DNA from: Nocardioides baekrokdamisoli | GTDB taxonomy: Bacteria; Actinomycetota; Actinomycetes; Propionibacteriales; Nocardioidaceae | Direction: 5' to 3' | DNA: 64,000 bases | Assembly: GCF_003945325.1 (NCBI RefSeq) | Contig: NZ_AP019307.1 | Coordinates: 2,542,001-2,606,000 of the forward strand | Shown here: one piece after another, positions 9,052-19,853 of the stretch | Layout: each line of letters starts with the position of its first letter | Numbering within the stretch: position 1 is the stretch's first letter | Notes under the pieces: model-generated | Seen by the model: the letters and a program-made list of their open reading frames with translations, nothing else | The model's database searches: none | Told to the model about the DNA's origin: nothing | Position numbers and translations under genes: made by a program

Positions 9052-10194
9052 ATGTCCGAAGGTCGCGAGCGCTCAGGCGAGGTCAAGGCGCTGCCGCTCG
9101 TCATGGAAGCCCCGCGTGGCCGCGCGAAGCCGCCGCGGCACCTGGCAGACCTCGATGAGGTCGGCCGCAAGGACCTGCTCACCGAGATGGGCCTCCCGGG
9201 CTTCCGGGCCAAGCAGTTGTCGACCCACTACTTCGGTCGGCTGGTGCACGATCCCGCGGAGATGACCGACCTCCCCGCAAGCCAGCGCGAGGAACTCGTC
9301 ACCGCGCTCCTCCCGGACCTGATGACCCCGATCAAGCAGCAGTCGGCGGACGCCGGGACGACGGTCAAGACGTTGTGGAAGCTCTTCGACGGCTCGCTCG
9401 TCGAGTCGGTGCTGATGCGGTACTCCGATCGCGCCACCATCTGCATCTCCTCCCAGGCCGGCTGCGGCATGGCCTGCCCGTTCTGCGCGACCGGCCAGGG
9501 CGGTCTGCAGCGCAACATGTCGACCGCCGAGATCGTCCACCAGGTCGTCGTCGGTGCTCGCGCCATGGCGAACGGGGACGTCGCCGGTGGAGAGGGCCGA
9601 CTCTCCAACGTGGTCTTCATGGGCATGGGCGAGCCGCTCGCCAACTACAAGGCAGTGGTGGGCGCCGTACGCCGTCTCACTGATCCGGCACCAGCCGGAC
9701 TCGGGCTGTCAGCCCGCCACGTCACCGTGTCAACGGTCGGGCTCGTCCCGCGGATCAAGCAACTCGCCGATGAGGGCGTACCGGTCACCTTGGCGCTGTC
9801 TTTGCACGCCCCGGACGACGAACTGCGCAACGAACTCGTCCCGATCAACACCCGCTTCTCGGTCGCGGAGACGGTCGCCGCGGCCTACGAGTACTTCGAG
9901 AAGACCGGCCGCAGAGTCTCCATCGAGTACGCGATGATGCGCGGGATCAACGATCAGGCGCATCGCGCGGACCTGCTCGCCGACGTCCTCGGCGTGTACG
10001 GGATGCACTGGGTGCACGTGAACCTCATCCCGTTGAACGAGGTCCGCGGCTCGAAGTACACCCGGTCGTTCGACGAGGTGATGGACGAGTTCGTACGCAC
10101 ACTGGAGCGTCGCGGCCTGTCGACGACCATTCGGGACACCCGCGGCAGCGACATCGATGCGGCCTGCGGCCAACTGGCCGCCGAGGAGCGCTGA
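9052..10194 (+). CDS. rlmN: 23S rRNA (adenine-C2)-methyltransferase RlmN
   Basis: Radical-SAM enzyme methylating A2503 of 23S rRNA and A37 of some tRNAs through a methyl-Cys intermediate. The 380-aa product has the cluster motif CGMACPFC (Cys near 138, 142, 145), GMGEPLANY for SAM binding and the essential C-terminal Cys in DAACGQLA (near 371). The N-terminal accessory domain includes [14 protein letters not shown] 9052 is preceded by AGGTGGGA at 9033-9040; a longer upstream reading frame exists but lacks homology-like content. Confidence 0.96.
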   Translation: MSEGRERSGEVKALPLVMEAPRGRAKPPRHLADLDEVGRKDLLTEMGLPGFRAKQLSTHYFGRLVHDPAEMTDLPASQREELVTALLPDLMTPIKQQSADAGTTVKTLWKLFDGSLVESVLMRYSDRATICISSQAGCGMACPFCATGQGGLQRNMSTAEIVHQVVVGARAMANGDVAGGEGRLSNVVFMGMGEPLANYKAVVGAVRRLTDPAPAGLGLSARHVTVSTVGLVPRIKQLADEGVPVTLALSLHAPDDELRNELVPINTRFSVAETVAAAYEYFEKTGRRVSIEYAMMRGINDQAHRADLLADVLGVYGMHWVHVNLIPLNEVRGSKYTRSFDEVMDEFVRTLERRGLSTTIRDTRGSDIDAACGQLAAEER

Positions 10195-10290
10195 CCTCCC
10201 CTTTTCGGGGGTGTGCCAGGCACTCTCGACAGGACGACGCACCGGGTCCAGACTGAGCCCAAACCTATGCGTGACCTGAGAGGACCAGCC

Positions 10291-10731
10291 ATGATTCGCA
10301 CCTCTTTCCCACTGTCTCGCGCTGCAGTCGGCGCAGCCCTGCTCCTCGCGGGCGGCGTGCTCACCGCGTGCGGGAGTTCGTCCACGGCAGGCGGTACGCC
10401 CAGCAGCGCGGCGCCAAGCACCTCGTCGACGCCCAGCGAGACCATGGGAATGCCGAGCATGGTCCCGAGCCTCACCGCGCTGTGCACCGGGCTGAATTCT
10501 GCGGACCTGGCGTCGCTGTCCCAGTCGAAGGACGCAGCCGGAGTCCTGGCGGCGTGGACCAAGCTTGCCGCAGACGCTCCGGACGCCATCAAGGCGGACA
10601 TGCAGCTCGTGGCCACCTACCTGCAGGCCGCGGTCTCCCACGACTACACGGCAATGTCGGGCGCGATGACCGGTTTCCAGGCCGCGATCGCCCACATCAC
10701 CACCTACATCGCGACGAACTGTCACGCCTGA
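10291..10731 (+). CDS. Small secreted lipoprotein, unknown function
   Basis: The 146-aa product starts MIRTSFPLSRAAVG and ends its signal peptide at the lipobox LTAC, so Cys is near residue 27 and would be lipidated. A Ser/Thr/Pro linker and a Met-rich stretch (ETMGMPSMVP) precede a predicted all-helical domain with two further Cys (LTALCTGLN and the penultimate region TNCHA), which could form one disulfide. ATG 10291 has a GAGAGGA ribosome binding site at 10278-10284. It stands alone between rlmN and a glycosyltransferase. I do not recognise the family. Confidence 0.75.
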   Translation: MIRTSFPLSRAAVGAALLLAGGVLTACGSSSTAGGTPSSAAPSTSSTPSETMGMPSMVPSLTALCTGLNSADLASLSQSKDAAGVLAAWTKLAADAPDAIKADMQLVATYLQAAVSHDYTAMSGAMTGFQAAIAHITTYIATNCHA

Positions 10732-10891
10732 CGTCACGCAGCCCGCAGTTGGCGCCGAGGTGAACACCCGGAGACTGGTTCACAAACGCACAAGGTCGTC
10801 GGCTCGACCCCGCAGGAAGTGACGCGTCGGATTCACCAACACGTCACTTTCGGCCACCCGGCAGGTCGTCCGGCGCGCTCACCCTCGAAGC

Positions 10892-12151
10892 ATGACGAGC
10901 ATCCTTGCGGAGCGTCCTGAGACCGTCACCCTGCAGCGCGAACCGCTGCGCGTCCTCGTGGTGACCGAGTCCTTCCTGCCGCAGATCAACGGCGTCACCA
11001 ACTCCGTACGTCGTGTCCTGGAGCACCTCGCCGAGCAGGGCCATGACGCCATGGTGCTGGCCCCGACGGCCCCGGAGAGCGGGGAGTACATGGGCTTCCC
11101 GGTCGTGGTCACCAGAGGCATCACCCTGCCGGCCTACGACGACTTCCGGATCGGCATGGAGAGCCGCAAGCGGTTCAAGAAATACATGGTCGACTTCGAC
11201 CCCGACGTGGTGCACGTGGCGAGTCCGGCCAGTATGGGATGTGCGGCGGTCAAGGCTGCCCAGGAGCTCGGGATCCCGGTGGTGGCGATCTACCAGACCG
11301 ACATGGTCGGCTTCGCCAAGGGCTACGAGGACCGCTACCACGTGACTGGCCTCGCGAAGGCGATGAAGAAGCTCACCCGGAAGATCCACAACGCGGCTGA
11401 CCGCAACCTTGCCCCGAGCAGCGCGAGCATCGCGCAACTCGAGGGTCTCGGCATCGAGAACAACGTGCTGTGGCCGCGCGGTGTCAATGTCGAGCAGTTC
11501 GACCCGTCGCGCCGCGACAGCGAGTTGCGCACGCGCCTTGCGCCGAACGGTGAGCTCATCGTCGGGTACGTCGGCCGCCTCGCGGTCGAGAAGGAACTCG
11601 AACTCCTCGACGTCTTCCACAACGACCCGCGCTACTCATTGGTGCTGGTCGGCGGAGGCCCCGACGAGGAGCGGCTGCGCAAGCTCATGCCGAAGGCGCA
11701 CTTCCTCGGTCTGCTCCACGGCGAGGAGCTCGGTGCCGCGTACGCCTCCCTCGACGTGTTCGTCCACACCGGCCGTCACGAGACCTTCTGTCAGGCGGCC
11801 CAGGAGGGTCTCGCGTCCGGCCTGCCGGTCATCGCGCCGAACCAGGGCGGGCCGATCGACATCGTCGACCACGGGGTCACCGGCTTCCTCTACACGCCGG
11901 GCGACCGCGCCGACCTTGCTGGATATGTCGAGAGGCTGGCCAGCGACGACCTGCTGCGCCGGTCGTTCGCCCGCGCCGCTCGCAAGGCCGTCGAGGGTCG
12001 GTCGTGGGCCGCGATCAACTCGCGCCTGATCGACCATTACCGTGAAGTGATCGCCGAAAAGCAGCTCAGCGGAGCAGGTCGACGACTTCGTCGATCGAGT
12101 TCGCGAGGTGGATCTGCGCGGCCATGGGCCGCGTCGCCGCGAGTGCACTGA
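10892..12151 (+). CDS. GT4-family glycosyltransferase (probable GDP-mannose-dependent alpha-mannosyltransferase)
   Basis: GT-B fold enzyme of 419 aa. The N-terminal acceptor domain begins with LRVLVVTESFLPQINGV; the donor domain has VGYVGRLAVEKELELL and the EX7E-type segment HETFCQAAQEG near residues 296-306, then PVIAPNQGGPIDIV. The closest match in my memory is the MgtA/PimB-like mannosyltransferases of actinobacterial lipomannan or glycolipid synthesis; the exact acceptor is uncertain. The last ~28 codons, an Arg/Ser-rich tail, overlap the 3' end of the convergent LOG gene by 86 bp. Confidence 0.85.
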   Translation: MTSILAERPETVTLQREPLRVLVVTESFLPQINGVTNSVRRVLEHLAEQGHDAMVLAPTAPESGEYMGFPVVVTRGITLPAYDDFRIGMESRKRFKKYMVDFDPDVVHVASPASMGCAAVKAAQELGIPVVAIYQTDMVGFAKGYEDRYHVTGLAKAMKKLTRKIHNAADRNLAPSSASIAQLEGLGIENNVLWPRGVNVEQFDPSRRDSELRTRLAPNGELIVGYVGRLAVEKELELLDVFHNDPRYSLVLVGGGPDEERLRKLMPKAHFLGLLHGEELGAAYASLDVFVHTGRHETFCQAAQEGLASGLPVIAPNQGGPIDIVDHGVTGFLYTPGDRADLAGYVERLASDDLLRRSFARAARKAVEGRSWAAINSRLIDHYREVIAEKQLSGAGRRLRRSSSRGGSARPWAASPRVH

Positions 12152-12968
12152 GCGCTGGCCACACCGGCAGCGTCTGCGTCCAGTACTCGGCCCCGAGCAG
12201 GATCATCGGGGTGACCTGGTCGGGTACGGCGTAGTAGTTCTCGCACGCGTCCTGGAAGATCTCCTGCACCGTGCCCGCCGCGCCCGGCAGGAAGACGATC
12301 CCGGCATTGCAGATGTTGAGCAGGATCGCTTCGCGCTGGGCGTTCTTGAAATACTTCGCGATCGCCGTCGCGAAGACATTCGGCGGCTCGTCGCCGTAGT
12401 GCCACGTGGGGATCCCGAGGGTGTCACGCGGCACCTCCGCACGAGCCGCAAGACCCGTTTTCGCCCACTGGGAGATCGACGGTCCGTACGTCGGCACCTG
12501 TGCCAGGTCGTCGATCGTCCTCTCGAGGGTCGAGGCGGTCTCGTGGCCGTACGACGCCCCGAGGTTCGCTGCCTCCATGGCGCCCGGCCCACCGCCTGTC
12601 GCGATGGTGAGGTGGCTGCTGAGTCGGTGGGCCAGGGTTGCCGTCTGTCGGTAGTTCTCGTCTCCGCGCACCGCCTGGTGCCCGCCCATGATCCCGACGA
12701 TCCGACGCCCGGTGATCCAGCTGTCGAGAGCTTCGTCGATCGAGAAGTCGTGGACCGCACGTTCGCGTGCCGCGCTGCGGTCGTGCGGCTTGCGGGACCA
12801 TGCGTACGCGCGGGCGTCGAGGGTGTCGCGGTAGCGGTCACCGTCGTACAACTCGTCTGCGGTGTACAGCGAGGTGCGTTCCTGATCGACCGGTGAGGTG
12901 GGCTCGGCGGCCGGCAGCGAGGCCAGTCGGGCGAGTTCGTCAGCGCGTACGGACCGCCTGCGACTCAT
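12066..12968 (-). CDS. LOG-family (TIGR00730-like) nucleotide-binding protein
   Basis: Rossmann-fold protein of 300 aa related to the lysine-decarboxylase-like LOG phosphoribohydrolases, which cleave nucleoside 5'-monophosphates to a base and ribose phosphate. Seen motifs are RRIVGIMGGHQAVRG, TGGGPGAMEAAN and LPGAAGTVQEIFQ, the last standing for the usual PGGxGTxxE. A long N-terminal extension (about 90 residues) and the divergent P-loop-like motif make it closer to the PpnN-like branch than to plant LOG. Read toward the glycosyltransferase with an 86-bp 3' overlap; divergent from dxr. Confidence 0.85.
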   Translation of the reverse strand: MSRRRSVRADELARLASLPAAEPTSPVDQERTSLYTADELYDGDRYRDTLDARAYAWSRKPHDRSAARERAVHDFSIDEALDSWITGRRIVGIMGGHQAVRGDENYRQTATLAHRLSSHLTIATGGGPGAMEAANLGASYGHETASTLERTIDDLAQVPTYGPSISQWAKTGLAARAEVPRDTLGIPTWHYGDEPPNVFATAIAKYFKNAQREAILLNICNAGIVFLPGAAGTVQEIFQDACENYYAVPDQVTPMILLGAEYWTQTLPVWPALSALAATRPMAAQIHLANSIDEVVDLLR

Positions 12969-12997
12969 GACGCTGAGCCTTCCATACCGACGCCTGT

Positions 12998-13003
12998 CAG
13001 AAT
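12998..13003 (+). promoter_or_regulatory. -10-like CAGAAT before the dxr GTG
   Basis: CAGAAT, with the conserved A and final T of an actinobacterial -10, ends 6 nt before GTG 13010, consistent with leaderless dxr mRNA. Confidence 0.4.
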
Positions 13004-13009
13004 CGCTGC

Positions 13010-14116
13010 GTGGCGAAGCGTGATGTGACGATTCTTGGGTCGACCGGGTCGATCGGGACCCAGGCGCTGGACCTCGTACGCCGCAACCCGGACAGGTTCC
13101 GGGTCGTCGCGATGACCGCGGGGGGCGGCAATCGGGAGCTGTTCGAGGCGCAGGTGGCCGAGTTCAGGCCGGCGTACTCGGGCCTTGGCGAGGAGGCGTC
13201 GGTCGAGGCCGCCGGTCGCGAGGCCGATGTGGTCCTCAACGGCATCACCGGTGCGGTCGGACTGCGCCCGACCCTGGCTGCCCTGGAGGCCGGCAACACG
13301 CTCGCGCTCGCCAACAAGGAATCCCTGGTCATGGGCGGCCCCCTGGTCCTGGAGCGCGCCGCGCCGGGACAGATCGTCCCGGTCGACAGCGAGCACAGTG
13401 CGTTGGCGCAGTGCCTGGCTGCCGGTCGTGCGGAGGACGTACGCAAGCTGGTGCTGACCGCGAGCGGCGGTCCGTTCCGGGGGCGTACGCGGGCCGAGCT
13501 CGCCGCGGTCACCGTGGATGAGGCGCTCAACCACCCGACCTGGGACATGGGGCCGGTCATCACCATCAACTCGGCCACCCTGGTCAACAAGGGCCTGGAG
13601 GTGATCGAGGCCCACCTCCTCTTCGGGATCCCGTACGACCGCATCGAGGTCGTCGTGCACCCGACGTCGGTGGTGCACTCGATGGTGGAGTTCAACGACG
13701 GCTCGACGCTCGCCCAGGCCAGTCCTCCGACGATGGCCATCCCGATCGCGCTGGGCATCGCCGGGTCCGAGCGGATCCCCGATGCCGCCCCGGCAGTGGA
13801 CTGGACGAGCGCGCAGACGTGGGAGTTCTTCCCGCTCGACGACCAGGCCTTCCCAGCGGTCGCGCTGGCTCGGCGGGCTGGTAAAGCTGGGGGAGTGCAG
13901 CCGGCCATCTACAACGCCGCGAACGAAGTCGCCGTGGAGGCGTTCCGGTCGCACCGCCTGGCCTTCACACAGATCGTGGACACGATCGCCACGGTGCTGG
14001 ACGGCTCCGACCCGATCGTCTTGTCGGCACCGCGTACGGTCGATGACGTGATCGCCGCCGATGCCTGGGCCCGCGACCGCGCTCAGGCCGTTGTTGAGCG
14101 GCGTGTGATCGGATGA
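13010..14116 (+). CDS. dxr: 1-deoxy-D-xylulose 5-phosphate reductoisomerase
   Basis: Second step of the MEP isoprenoid pathway: NADPH-dependent rearrangement of DXP to MEP. The 368-aa sequence has the dinucleotide motif [13 protein letters not shown] (residues 7-19), NKESLV, the metal and substrate segment [36 protein letters not shown] and [19 protein letters not shown]. The length is normal. It is the first gene of dxr-rseP-ispG-GNAT and overlaps rseP by 4 bp (ATGA). Confidence 0.97.
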   Translation: MAKRDVTILGSTGSIGTQALDLVRRNPDRFRVVAMTAGGGNRELFEAQVAEFRPAYSGLGEEASVEAAGREADVVLNGITGAVGLRPTLAALEAGNTLALANKESLVMGGPLVLERAAPGQIVPVDSEHSALAQCLAAGRAEDVRKLVLTASGGPFRGRTRAELAAVTVDEALNHPTWDMGPVITINSATLVNKGLEVIEAHLLFGIPYDRIEVVVHPTSVVHSMVEFNDGSTLAQASPPTMAIPIALGIAGSERIPDAAPAVDWTSAQTWEFFPLDDQAFPAVALARRAGKAGGVQPAIYNAANEVAVEAFRSHRLAFTQIVDTIATVLDGSDPIVLSAPRTVDDVIAADAWARDRAQAVVERRVIG

Positions 14117-15423
14117 GTACCTTGCTCTACCTCGGCGGGGTCATCCTCTTCATCCTCGGCGTCGCGGCCTCGATCGGCCTGCACGAGATGGGCCACCTGA
14201 TCCCCGGCAAGCTCTACAACGTCAAGATCACCCAGTACTTCATCGGCTTCGGGCGCACCATCTGGAGCCGTCAGCGGGGAGAGACCGAGTACGGCCTCAA
14301 GGCTGTGCCGCTCGGTGGCTACGTGAAACTCGTCGGGATGCTCCCGCCCGGGCCTGAAGCGGCCCCGGGGACGGTTCCGAGTCGGCCGACCGGCATGTTC
14401 AGCCAGTTGATCAGCGACGCCCGCGCGGCGGAGTACGAGCACGTCGGCCCCCACGATCACGGCCGACTCTTCTACCAGCTGCCGTGGTGGAAGAAGGTCG
14501 TCATCATGGGCTCGGGTGTGGCCACCAACATCGTGCTCGCGCTCGCCCTCTACTCCGTCGTCTTCATGGGGTATGGAGTTCAGAGCCCGACCCTGACGAT
14601 CGGCGTCGTGAACAAATGTGTGCTCGCCGTCCGCGCAGCGGAGGCGCCGACCGAATGCCCCAAGGGTGCGCCTGCGTCCCCGGCGGCGAAGGCGGGACTC
14701 GAGGTCGGCGACACGGTCACAACGCTCAATGGCGTGAGGATGGAGAACTACGACCAGTTCCGGGAAGCCATCCGTGCCAACGGGACGGGCCCGGTCACGA
14801 TCGGCATCGTTCGCGGCGGTCGTCCGATGGTCGTCGGGCCGATCTCGACCGTCGTCAACAACGTCCCCTCCGACAGTGATCCGACCCAGACCGTCAGGGC
14901 AGGTTTCCTCGGCGTCGAGCCCGATACCGCCCGGCAGCAGCAAGGTTTCGGGTTCGTCCTCTCGACCATGAAGGACAGCACTCGACACGTGCTGTCGACC
15001 CTGGGGCACATGCCACAGCGCGTCTACCACGTCGCGCGAGCCGCGCTTGGGCTCGAGACCCGCGACCCGAACGGTCCGATGAGCATCGTCGGCGCCGGCC
15101 GGATCTCCGGTGAGGTCGTCCAGAACCAGGCAGTGCCGCTCGGGGCCCGGCTGATGTCTCTCGTGCTGCTCCTCGCGGGCCTCAACCTCTTCCTCGGCCT
15201 GGTGAACCTGGTCCCGTTGCCCCCGTTCGACGGCGGCGGCATCGCCACCACACTGGTGGACGCGATCCGTCGGGGATGGGCGCGCGTACGCCGCAGGCCG
15301 GACCCGGGCGCACTGGACTCGGCGAAGCTCCTCCCGGTCACCTATGTCGGCGCCGCGCTCATCCTGGTGATCAGCGTGGTCCTGATCTACGCGGACATCG
15401 TCGCCCCTGTGAAACTCTCGTGA
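14113..15423 (+). CDS. rseP: Site-2 protease, RseP/Rip1-type M50 metalloprotease
   Basis: Intramembrane zinc protease of 436 aa. The first membrane helix carries HEMGH (residues 24-28), a periplasmic PDZ domain lies at about 185-270 ([16 protein letters not shown]), and the last catalytic motif is [11 protein letters not shown] near residue 370. Three to four membrane segments are visible. The mycobacterial orthologue in the same gene position (Rip1) cleaves anti-sigma factors; substrates here are unknown. Coupled to dxr by an ATGA overlap; the 183 bp to ispG hold a large palindrome. Confidence 0.95.
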   Translation: MSTLLYLGGVILFILGVAASIGLHEMGHLIPGKLYNVKITQYFIGFGRTIWSRQRGETEYGLKAVPLGGYVKLVGMLPPGPEAAPGTVPSRPTGMFSQLISDARAAEYEHVGPHDHGRLFYQLPWWKKVVIMGSGVATNIVLALALYSVVFMGYGVQSPTLTIGVVNKCVLAVRAAEAPTECPKGAPASPAAKAGLEVGDTVTTLNGVRMENYDQFREAIRANGTGPVTIGIVRGGRPMVVGPISTVVNNVPSDSDPTQTVRAGFLGVEPDTARQQQGFGFVLSTMKDSTRHVLSTLGHMPQRVYHVARAALGLETRDPNGPMSIVGAGRISGEVVQNQAVPLGARLMSLVLLLAGLNLFLGLVNLVPLPPFDGGGIATTLVDAIRRGWARVRRRPDPGALDSAKLLPVTYVGAALILVISVVLIYADIVAPVKLS

Positions 15424-15428
15424 GTGGG

Positions 15429-15568
15429 ACGGAGGGTTCTGGTCCGGCTGGGACCTACTCCGAAGGAGCATCGGCGCGAACGCGCCCACGAGCGAGCGAA
15501 GCGAGCAAGGCGCGCGCGGTTAGCCACCGCGACGAGGAGTAGGTCCCAGCCGGACCAGAACCCTCCGT
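15429..15568. repeat. 33-bp perfect inverted repeat with 74-nt centre between rseP and ispG
   Basis: Left arm 15429-15461 and right arm 15536-15568 are exact reverse complements over 33 bp, beginning ACGGAGGGTTCTGG and ending in CCTACTCC at the inner side. The centre is GC-rich with GCGAGCGAAGCGAGC, itself palindromic. It begins 5 bp after the rseP stop and ends about 38 bp before the ispG GTG, so it could terminate upstream transcription while leaving room for an ispG promoter. Its inner words GCGCGCCTTGC and TCGCTTCGCTCGC (minus strand) recur in the 34941-35035 element. Confidence 0.9.
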
Positions 15569-15594
15569 ACTGACTCCGGCGAGTGCCGCCTCGG

Positions 15595-15600
15595 TAGGAT
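15595..15600 (+). promoter_or_regulatory. -10-like TAGGAT before the ispG GTG
   Basis: TAGGAT ends exactly 6 nt before GTG 15607, consistent with a leaderless ispG transcript starting at the GTG. A CTGACT (15570-15575) upstream at 19 bp is a weak -35 candidate. Confidence 0.5.
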
Positions 15601-15606
15601 CGGGAT

Positions 15607-16752
<1,146 letters not shown>

Positions 16753-16754
16753 GC

Positions 16755-17603
16755 ATGGGAGTCCCGGTCCGGGACGGCATCAAGCCGTTGCGCGCTGACG
16801 ATCTCGGCGCGTTCCTCGCACTCACCCTCCGTGATCCTGTCCTCGACGTGTTCGCCGAATACCGGGCGCGCGGGACCTCCCTCGATGCCCGCTGGTTGGG
16901 CGCTGAGATGTGGGGTCGGTTCAGCGACGGCGGCCTGGTCGCTGCCTGTCACGTCGGCGCGAACCTGGTCCCGGTCGGCGGCTCCGTGGATGACGCGGTC
17001 GCCTTCGCCGAGCGGGCGGCCGGCAAGGAGCGGACGGTCTCCACGCTGGTCGGTCGCCATGAACACGTCGAGGCGATGTGGGACGTACTCCGCAGGTCCT
17101 GGGACCCGCCTCGTGACATCCGCTGGCGTCAGCCGCACCTGGAGATCGGCTCCCAACCTCTGGTCGAGCCAGACCCCGCCGTCCGGTTGACGGTGGCTGA
17201 GGACTTCGGCGTGCTGTACCCCGCCTGCGTGGCGATGTACACCGAGGAGGTGGGGGTCTCGCCGGAGGTCGCCGCCGGGGGAGAGGCGTACCGTGCCCGC
17301 GTGCGGCAGCTGATGAACCGCGGCTGGTCGTTCGCCCGGATCGACGACGGCCGACTGGTCTTCAAGGCCGAGGTCGCCTGTGCCACCCCGTACGCAGCCC
17401 AGATCCAGGGCGTGTACGTCGCGCCCGAACACCGCAACCAGGGGCATGCGGCCGCGGGTGTTGCGGCCGTCGTGGAGGCCGTACGCGCCTCGATCGCGCC
17501 CCGGGTCTCGCTCTACGTCAACGAATGGAATGCCGCCGCGCGGGCCGCGTACGCCCGGGTCGGCTTCGTTGAGACCGCCAGGTTCTCGACGATCATGTTC
17601 TGA
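16755..17603 (+). CDS. GNAT-family N-acetyltransferase with N-terminal DUF4081-like domain
   Basis: The 282-aa protein starts 2 bp after the ispG stop, so it is translationally coupled. Residues 1-130 form a domain typical of the actinobacterial ispG-linked GNAT (Rv2867c type). The C-terminal half is a GNAT fold with the acetyl-CoA motif QGVYVAPEHRNQGHA near residues 216-230 and LYVNEWNAAARAAYARVGF near 253-271. The acceptor is unknown; the fixed position after ispG in actinobacteria suggests an envelope or isoprenoid-related role, which is only inference. Confidence 0.88.
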   Translation: MGVPVRDGIKPLRADDLGAFLALTLRDPVLDVFAEYRARGTSLDARWLGAEMWGRFSDGGLVAACHVGANLVPVGGSVDDAVAFAERAAGKERTVSTLVGRHEHVEAMWDVLRRSWDPPRDIRWRQPHLEIGSQPLVEPDPAVRLTVAEDFGVLYPACVAMYTEEVGVSPEVAAGGEAYRARVRQLMNRGWSFARIDDGRLVFKAEVACATPYAAQIQGVYVAPEHRNQGHAAAGVAAVVEAVRASIAPRVSLYVNEWNAAARAAYARVGFVETARFSTIMF

Positions 17604-17640
17604 ACGGGTCGCTTCAGGTAACTCTGCAAGGATGGCCGGC

Positions 17641-18864
17641 ATGCGCAAGATCGGTCTGTTTGCCACTGGAATCGCCTCCCTGGCGCTCACCGCGTGTGGG
17701 TCGTCCTCGCCGTCAGGCACGGGCAGCAGCTCGATGCCCGGCATCGACATGACCACGCCGATGGCGTCGCCGACCGCCACCGCGCCTTCCGCCTCGCCCG
17801 GCGCGGTCGGCGCCTCCGGCAACCCGTTCGCGGACCCGCTTCCGGGGATGCCGGAGATCCCGGCCAACGGTGTGTACGGCGACTCGACAAGCCTGTCTCC
17901 GGCTGTCGAGGGCGACCCGGCGTACATCTATGTGCCGGACAGCAACGAGAGTTCCGGCGGCACGACCACCGTCATCGACCAGCACACCCACAAGATCGTC
18001 CGGGTGCTTCCGTCGGGCGTGCTGTCGCAGCACGTGACACCGTCGCACGACCTGCGTCACATCTTCGTCGAGGCGAGCGTTGCGAACCGTCTCTACGGCA
18101 TCGACCCAGCCACGGGACAGGCGGCGACCTCGTACTCCATCGAACGCCCGTACAACCTGTACTTCACGCCGGACGGCAAGTTCGGTGTGGAGATGGACGA
18201 GCAGCACCAGAAGATCCAGTTCACCGACCCGAACACCTTCAAGGTCATCAAGACCATCTCGGATCCCGCCTGCCAGGGTCCGAACCACGCCGACTTCTCC
18301 GCGAACGGCCGCTACTTCATCGTGAGCTGCGAGTTCTCCGGCGAACTGCTCAAGATCGACACAGTCACTCAGTCAGTCGTCGGTCATCTCTCGCTGGGCA
18401 ACGGCGCCATGCCACAGGACGTACGCCTCGCACCGGACGGCCGCAGCTTCTATGTCGCCGCGATGATGCTCAACAAGCTCGTCCAGATCCCGTGGAACGA
18501 CTTCACCGTCGCCAAGGAGTACTCGACGATGACGATGCCTCACGGCATCTACTTCAGTCGCGATCAGCAACGCGCCTTCGTCACCGCTCGCGGTGCCGGG
18601 GCGGTCCAGGTCTTCGACCTGGCTCAGGAGAAGTTCGTCGCGACCTGGCAGACCCCGGAGCACTACCACCTAGACATGGGTGGTCTGAGTGTTGACGGCA
18701 AGACCCTGTGGATCTCGGCGCGCAACGAGGGCTGGGTCCTCGGCTTCGACACGACCACCGGTGCCGTGGTGGCCAAGATCCGCGTCGGCGGGATGCCGCA
18801 CGGCCTGCTGGTCTGGCCGCAGCCCGGTCGCTACTCCATCGGACACACGGGCGTCACCCGATGA
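17641..18864 (+). CDS. YVTN-type beta-propeller lipoprotein
   Basis: The 407-aa product begins with a lipoprotein signal (MRKIGLFATGIASLALTAC) and would be anchored on the outer face of the membrane. After a Met/Thr/Pro-rich linker it contains repeated beta-propeller blades with the family phrases TTVIDQHTHKIV, PYNLYFTPDGKFGV, MPQDVRLAPDGRSFYVA, MPHGIYFSRDQQRAFVT and MPHGLLVWP. Several blades carry Met/His pairs. It overlaps the next propeller gene by 4 bp. ATG 17641 is used; ATG 17632 is possible. Function not assigned; cytochrome-D1-like propellers often bind or sense ligands. Confidence 0.82.
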   Translation: MRKIGLFATGIASLALTACGSSSPSGTGSSSMPGIDMTTPMASPTATAPSASPGAVGASGNPFADPLPGMPEIPANGVYGDSTSLSPAVEGDPAYIYVPDSNESSGGTTTVIDQHTHKIVRVLPSGVLSQHVTPSHDLRHIFVEASVANRLYGIDPATGQAATSYSIERPYNLYFTPDGKFGVEMDEQHQKIQFTDPNTFKVIKTISDPACQGPNHADFSANGRYFIVSCEFSGELLKIDTVTQSVVGHLSLGNGAMPQDVRLAPDGRSFYVAAMMLNKLVQIPWNDFTVAKEYSTMTMPHGIYFSRDQQRAFVTARGAGAVQVFDLAQEKFVATWQTPEHYHLDMGGLSVDGKTLWISARNEGWVLGFDTTTGAVVAKIRVGGMPHGLLVWPQPGRYSIGHTGVTR

Positions 18865-19853
18865 GGCGTGCCCTCGCGGTCGCTGCCCTGGCGACCCTCA
18901 CCGCCTGTGGGTCAACCGCGGCGCAGAGCACGCCGACCACAGGAGGCTCCTCGGTCGGCTCCAGCGTGCTGCCGATTCCTGTGACGCTCGCGCATCCGAT
19001 CGTCGACGTGATGCCGTACCGGCTGGTTACGGGCGTTGGTCGTGAGGCCATCATCCAGACACCGAGTGGGGCGATCATCGCGGGCGGTCTGGTCGTCGGC
19101 GACACCACTACTGACGCAGCGCAAGAGATCGACCTCGGCGCCGGCAAGGTGACCTCCCTCCCGGCCCTGAAGGTTCCTGTCCACGACACGGCGGGGAGCC
19201 AGAACGCCGCCGGACCGCTGGTGATCGGCGGCGGGAACAGCTCTGAGCAATCAGTGGTCCAGCAATGGTCGGGTGGCGCTTGGAGTGTGGTCGGACACCT
19301 GCCGACGACCCGCTCGGATCTGGTTGCCGTGTCCACTGGGGGCAGGACGTTCGTTCTCGGTGGGTATGACGCGGTCACGCCCGCCGTGAGCAGTGTTGTG
19401 TCATCGAGCGACGGCAGGACGTGGACCACAGTCGGCTCGCTCGTAGTGCCGCTGCGATACGCCGCGACGGCGGTCTTCGGAGCCAAGGTGTGGCTGTTCG
19501 GCGGTGAGGCGTCGGGCGCTGAATCGAATGTCGTCCAGACGTTCGACACCGCCACCGGCAAGGGACAGGTGGTGGCCCATCTCCCTATGGCGATCGGACA
19601 CGCCTCCGCGTTCCGCTTCCAGGACAAGGTCCTGATCCTCGGTGGACGTACGGACGCCAGCTCGGGAGCGATGACTGACCAGATGTGGTGGTTCGATCCC
19701 GCCACCGACAAGTTCGCCGACGCAGGGAAGCTGCCGTACGTGCTGGCTGACGCCGCCATCGTCACCGGAGGCAATTTCGCGTACGTCGTCGGCGGCGAGA
19801 GTCCACACCCGATTTCGACGATCCTGCGGATCACCTTCACCAAGGAGCGATGA
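18861..19853 (+). CDS. Kelch-type beta-propeller lipoprotein
   Basis: The 330-aa product has a short lipoprotein signal (MRRALAVAALATLTAC) then about six kelch-like repeats, with paired Gly and spaced Trp: GGNSSEQSVVQQWSGGAW, RTFVLGGYDA, KVWLFGGEASG, KVLILGGRTD and FAYVVGGESP. ATG 18861 overlaps the stop of the preceding propeller (ATGA), and its own stop overlaps the next ATG, so three genes are strictly coupled. No catalytic motif is visible. Probably a surface-bound binding protein. Confidence 0.8.
   Translation: MRRALAVAALATLTACGSTAAQSTPTTGGSSVGSSVLPIPVTLAHPIVDVMPYRLVTGVGREAIIQTPSGAIIAGGLVVGDTTTDAAQEIDLGAGKVTSLPALKVPVHDTAGSQNAAGPLVIGGGNSSEQSVVQQWSGGAWSVVGHLPTTRSDLVAVSTGGRTFVLGGYDAVTPAVSSVVSSSDGRTWTTVGSLVVPLRYAATAVFGAKVWLFGGEASGAESNVVQTFDTATGKGQVVAHLPMAIGHASAFRFQDKVLILGGRTDASSGAMTDQMWWFDPATDKFADAGKLPYVLADAAIVTGGNFAYVVGGESPHPISTILRITFTKER

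Noticed and set aside
10198..10211. Terminator after rlmN (CCCC-TTTTC-GGGG)
   Set aside because: Only four certain base pairs and no following T-run; too weak to list as a feature.
12416..12960. Plus-strand frames antisense to the LOG gene
   Set aside because: They are shadows; the LOG protein on the minus strand has clear GGGPGAMEAAN and related motifs.
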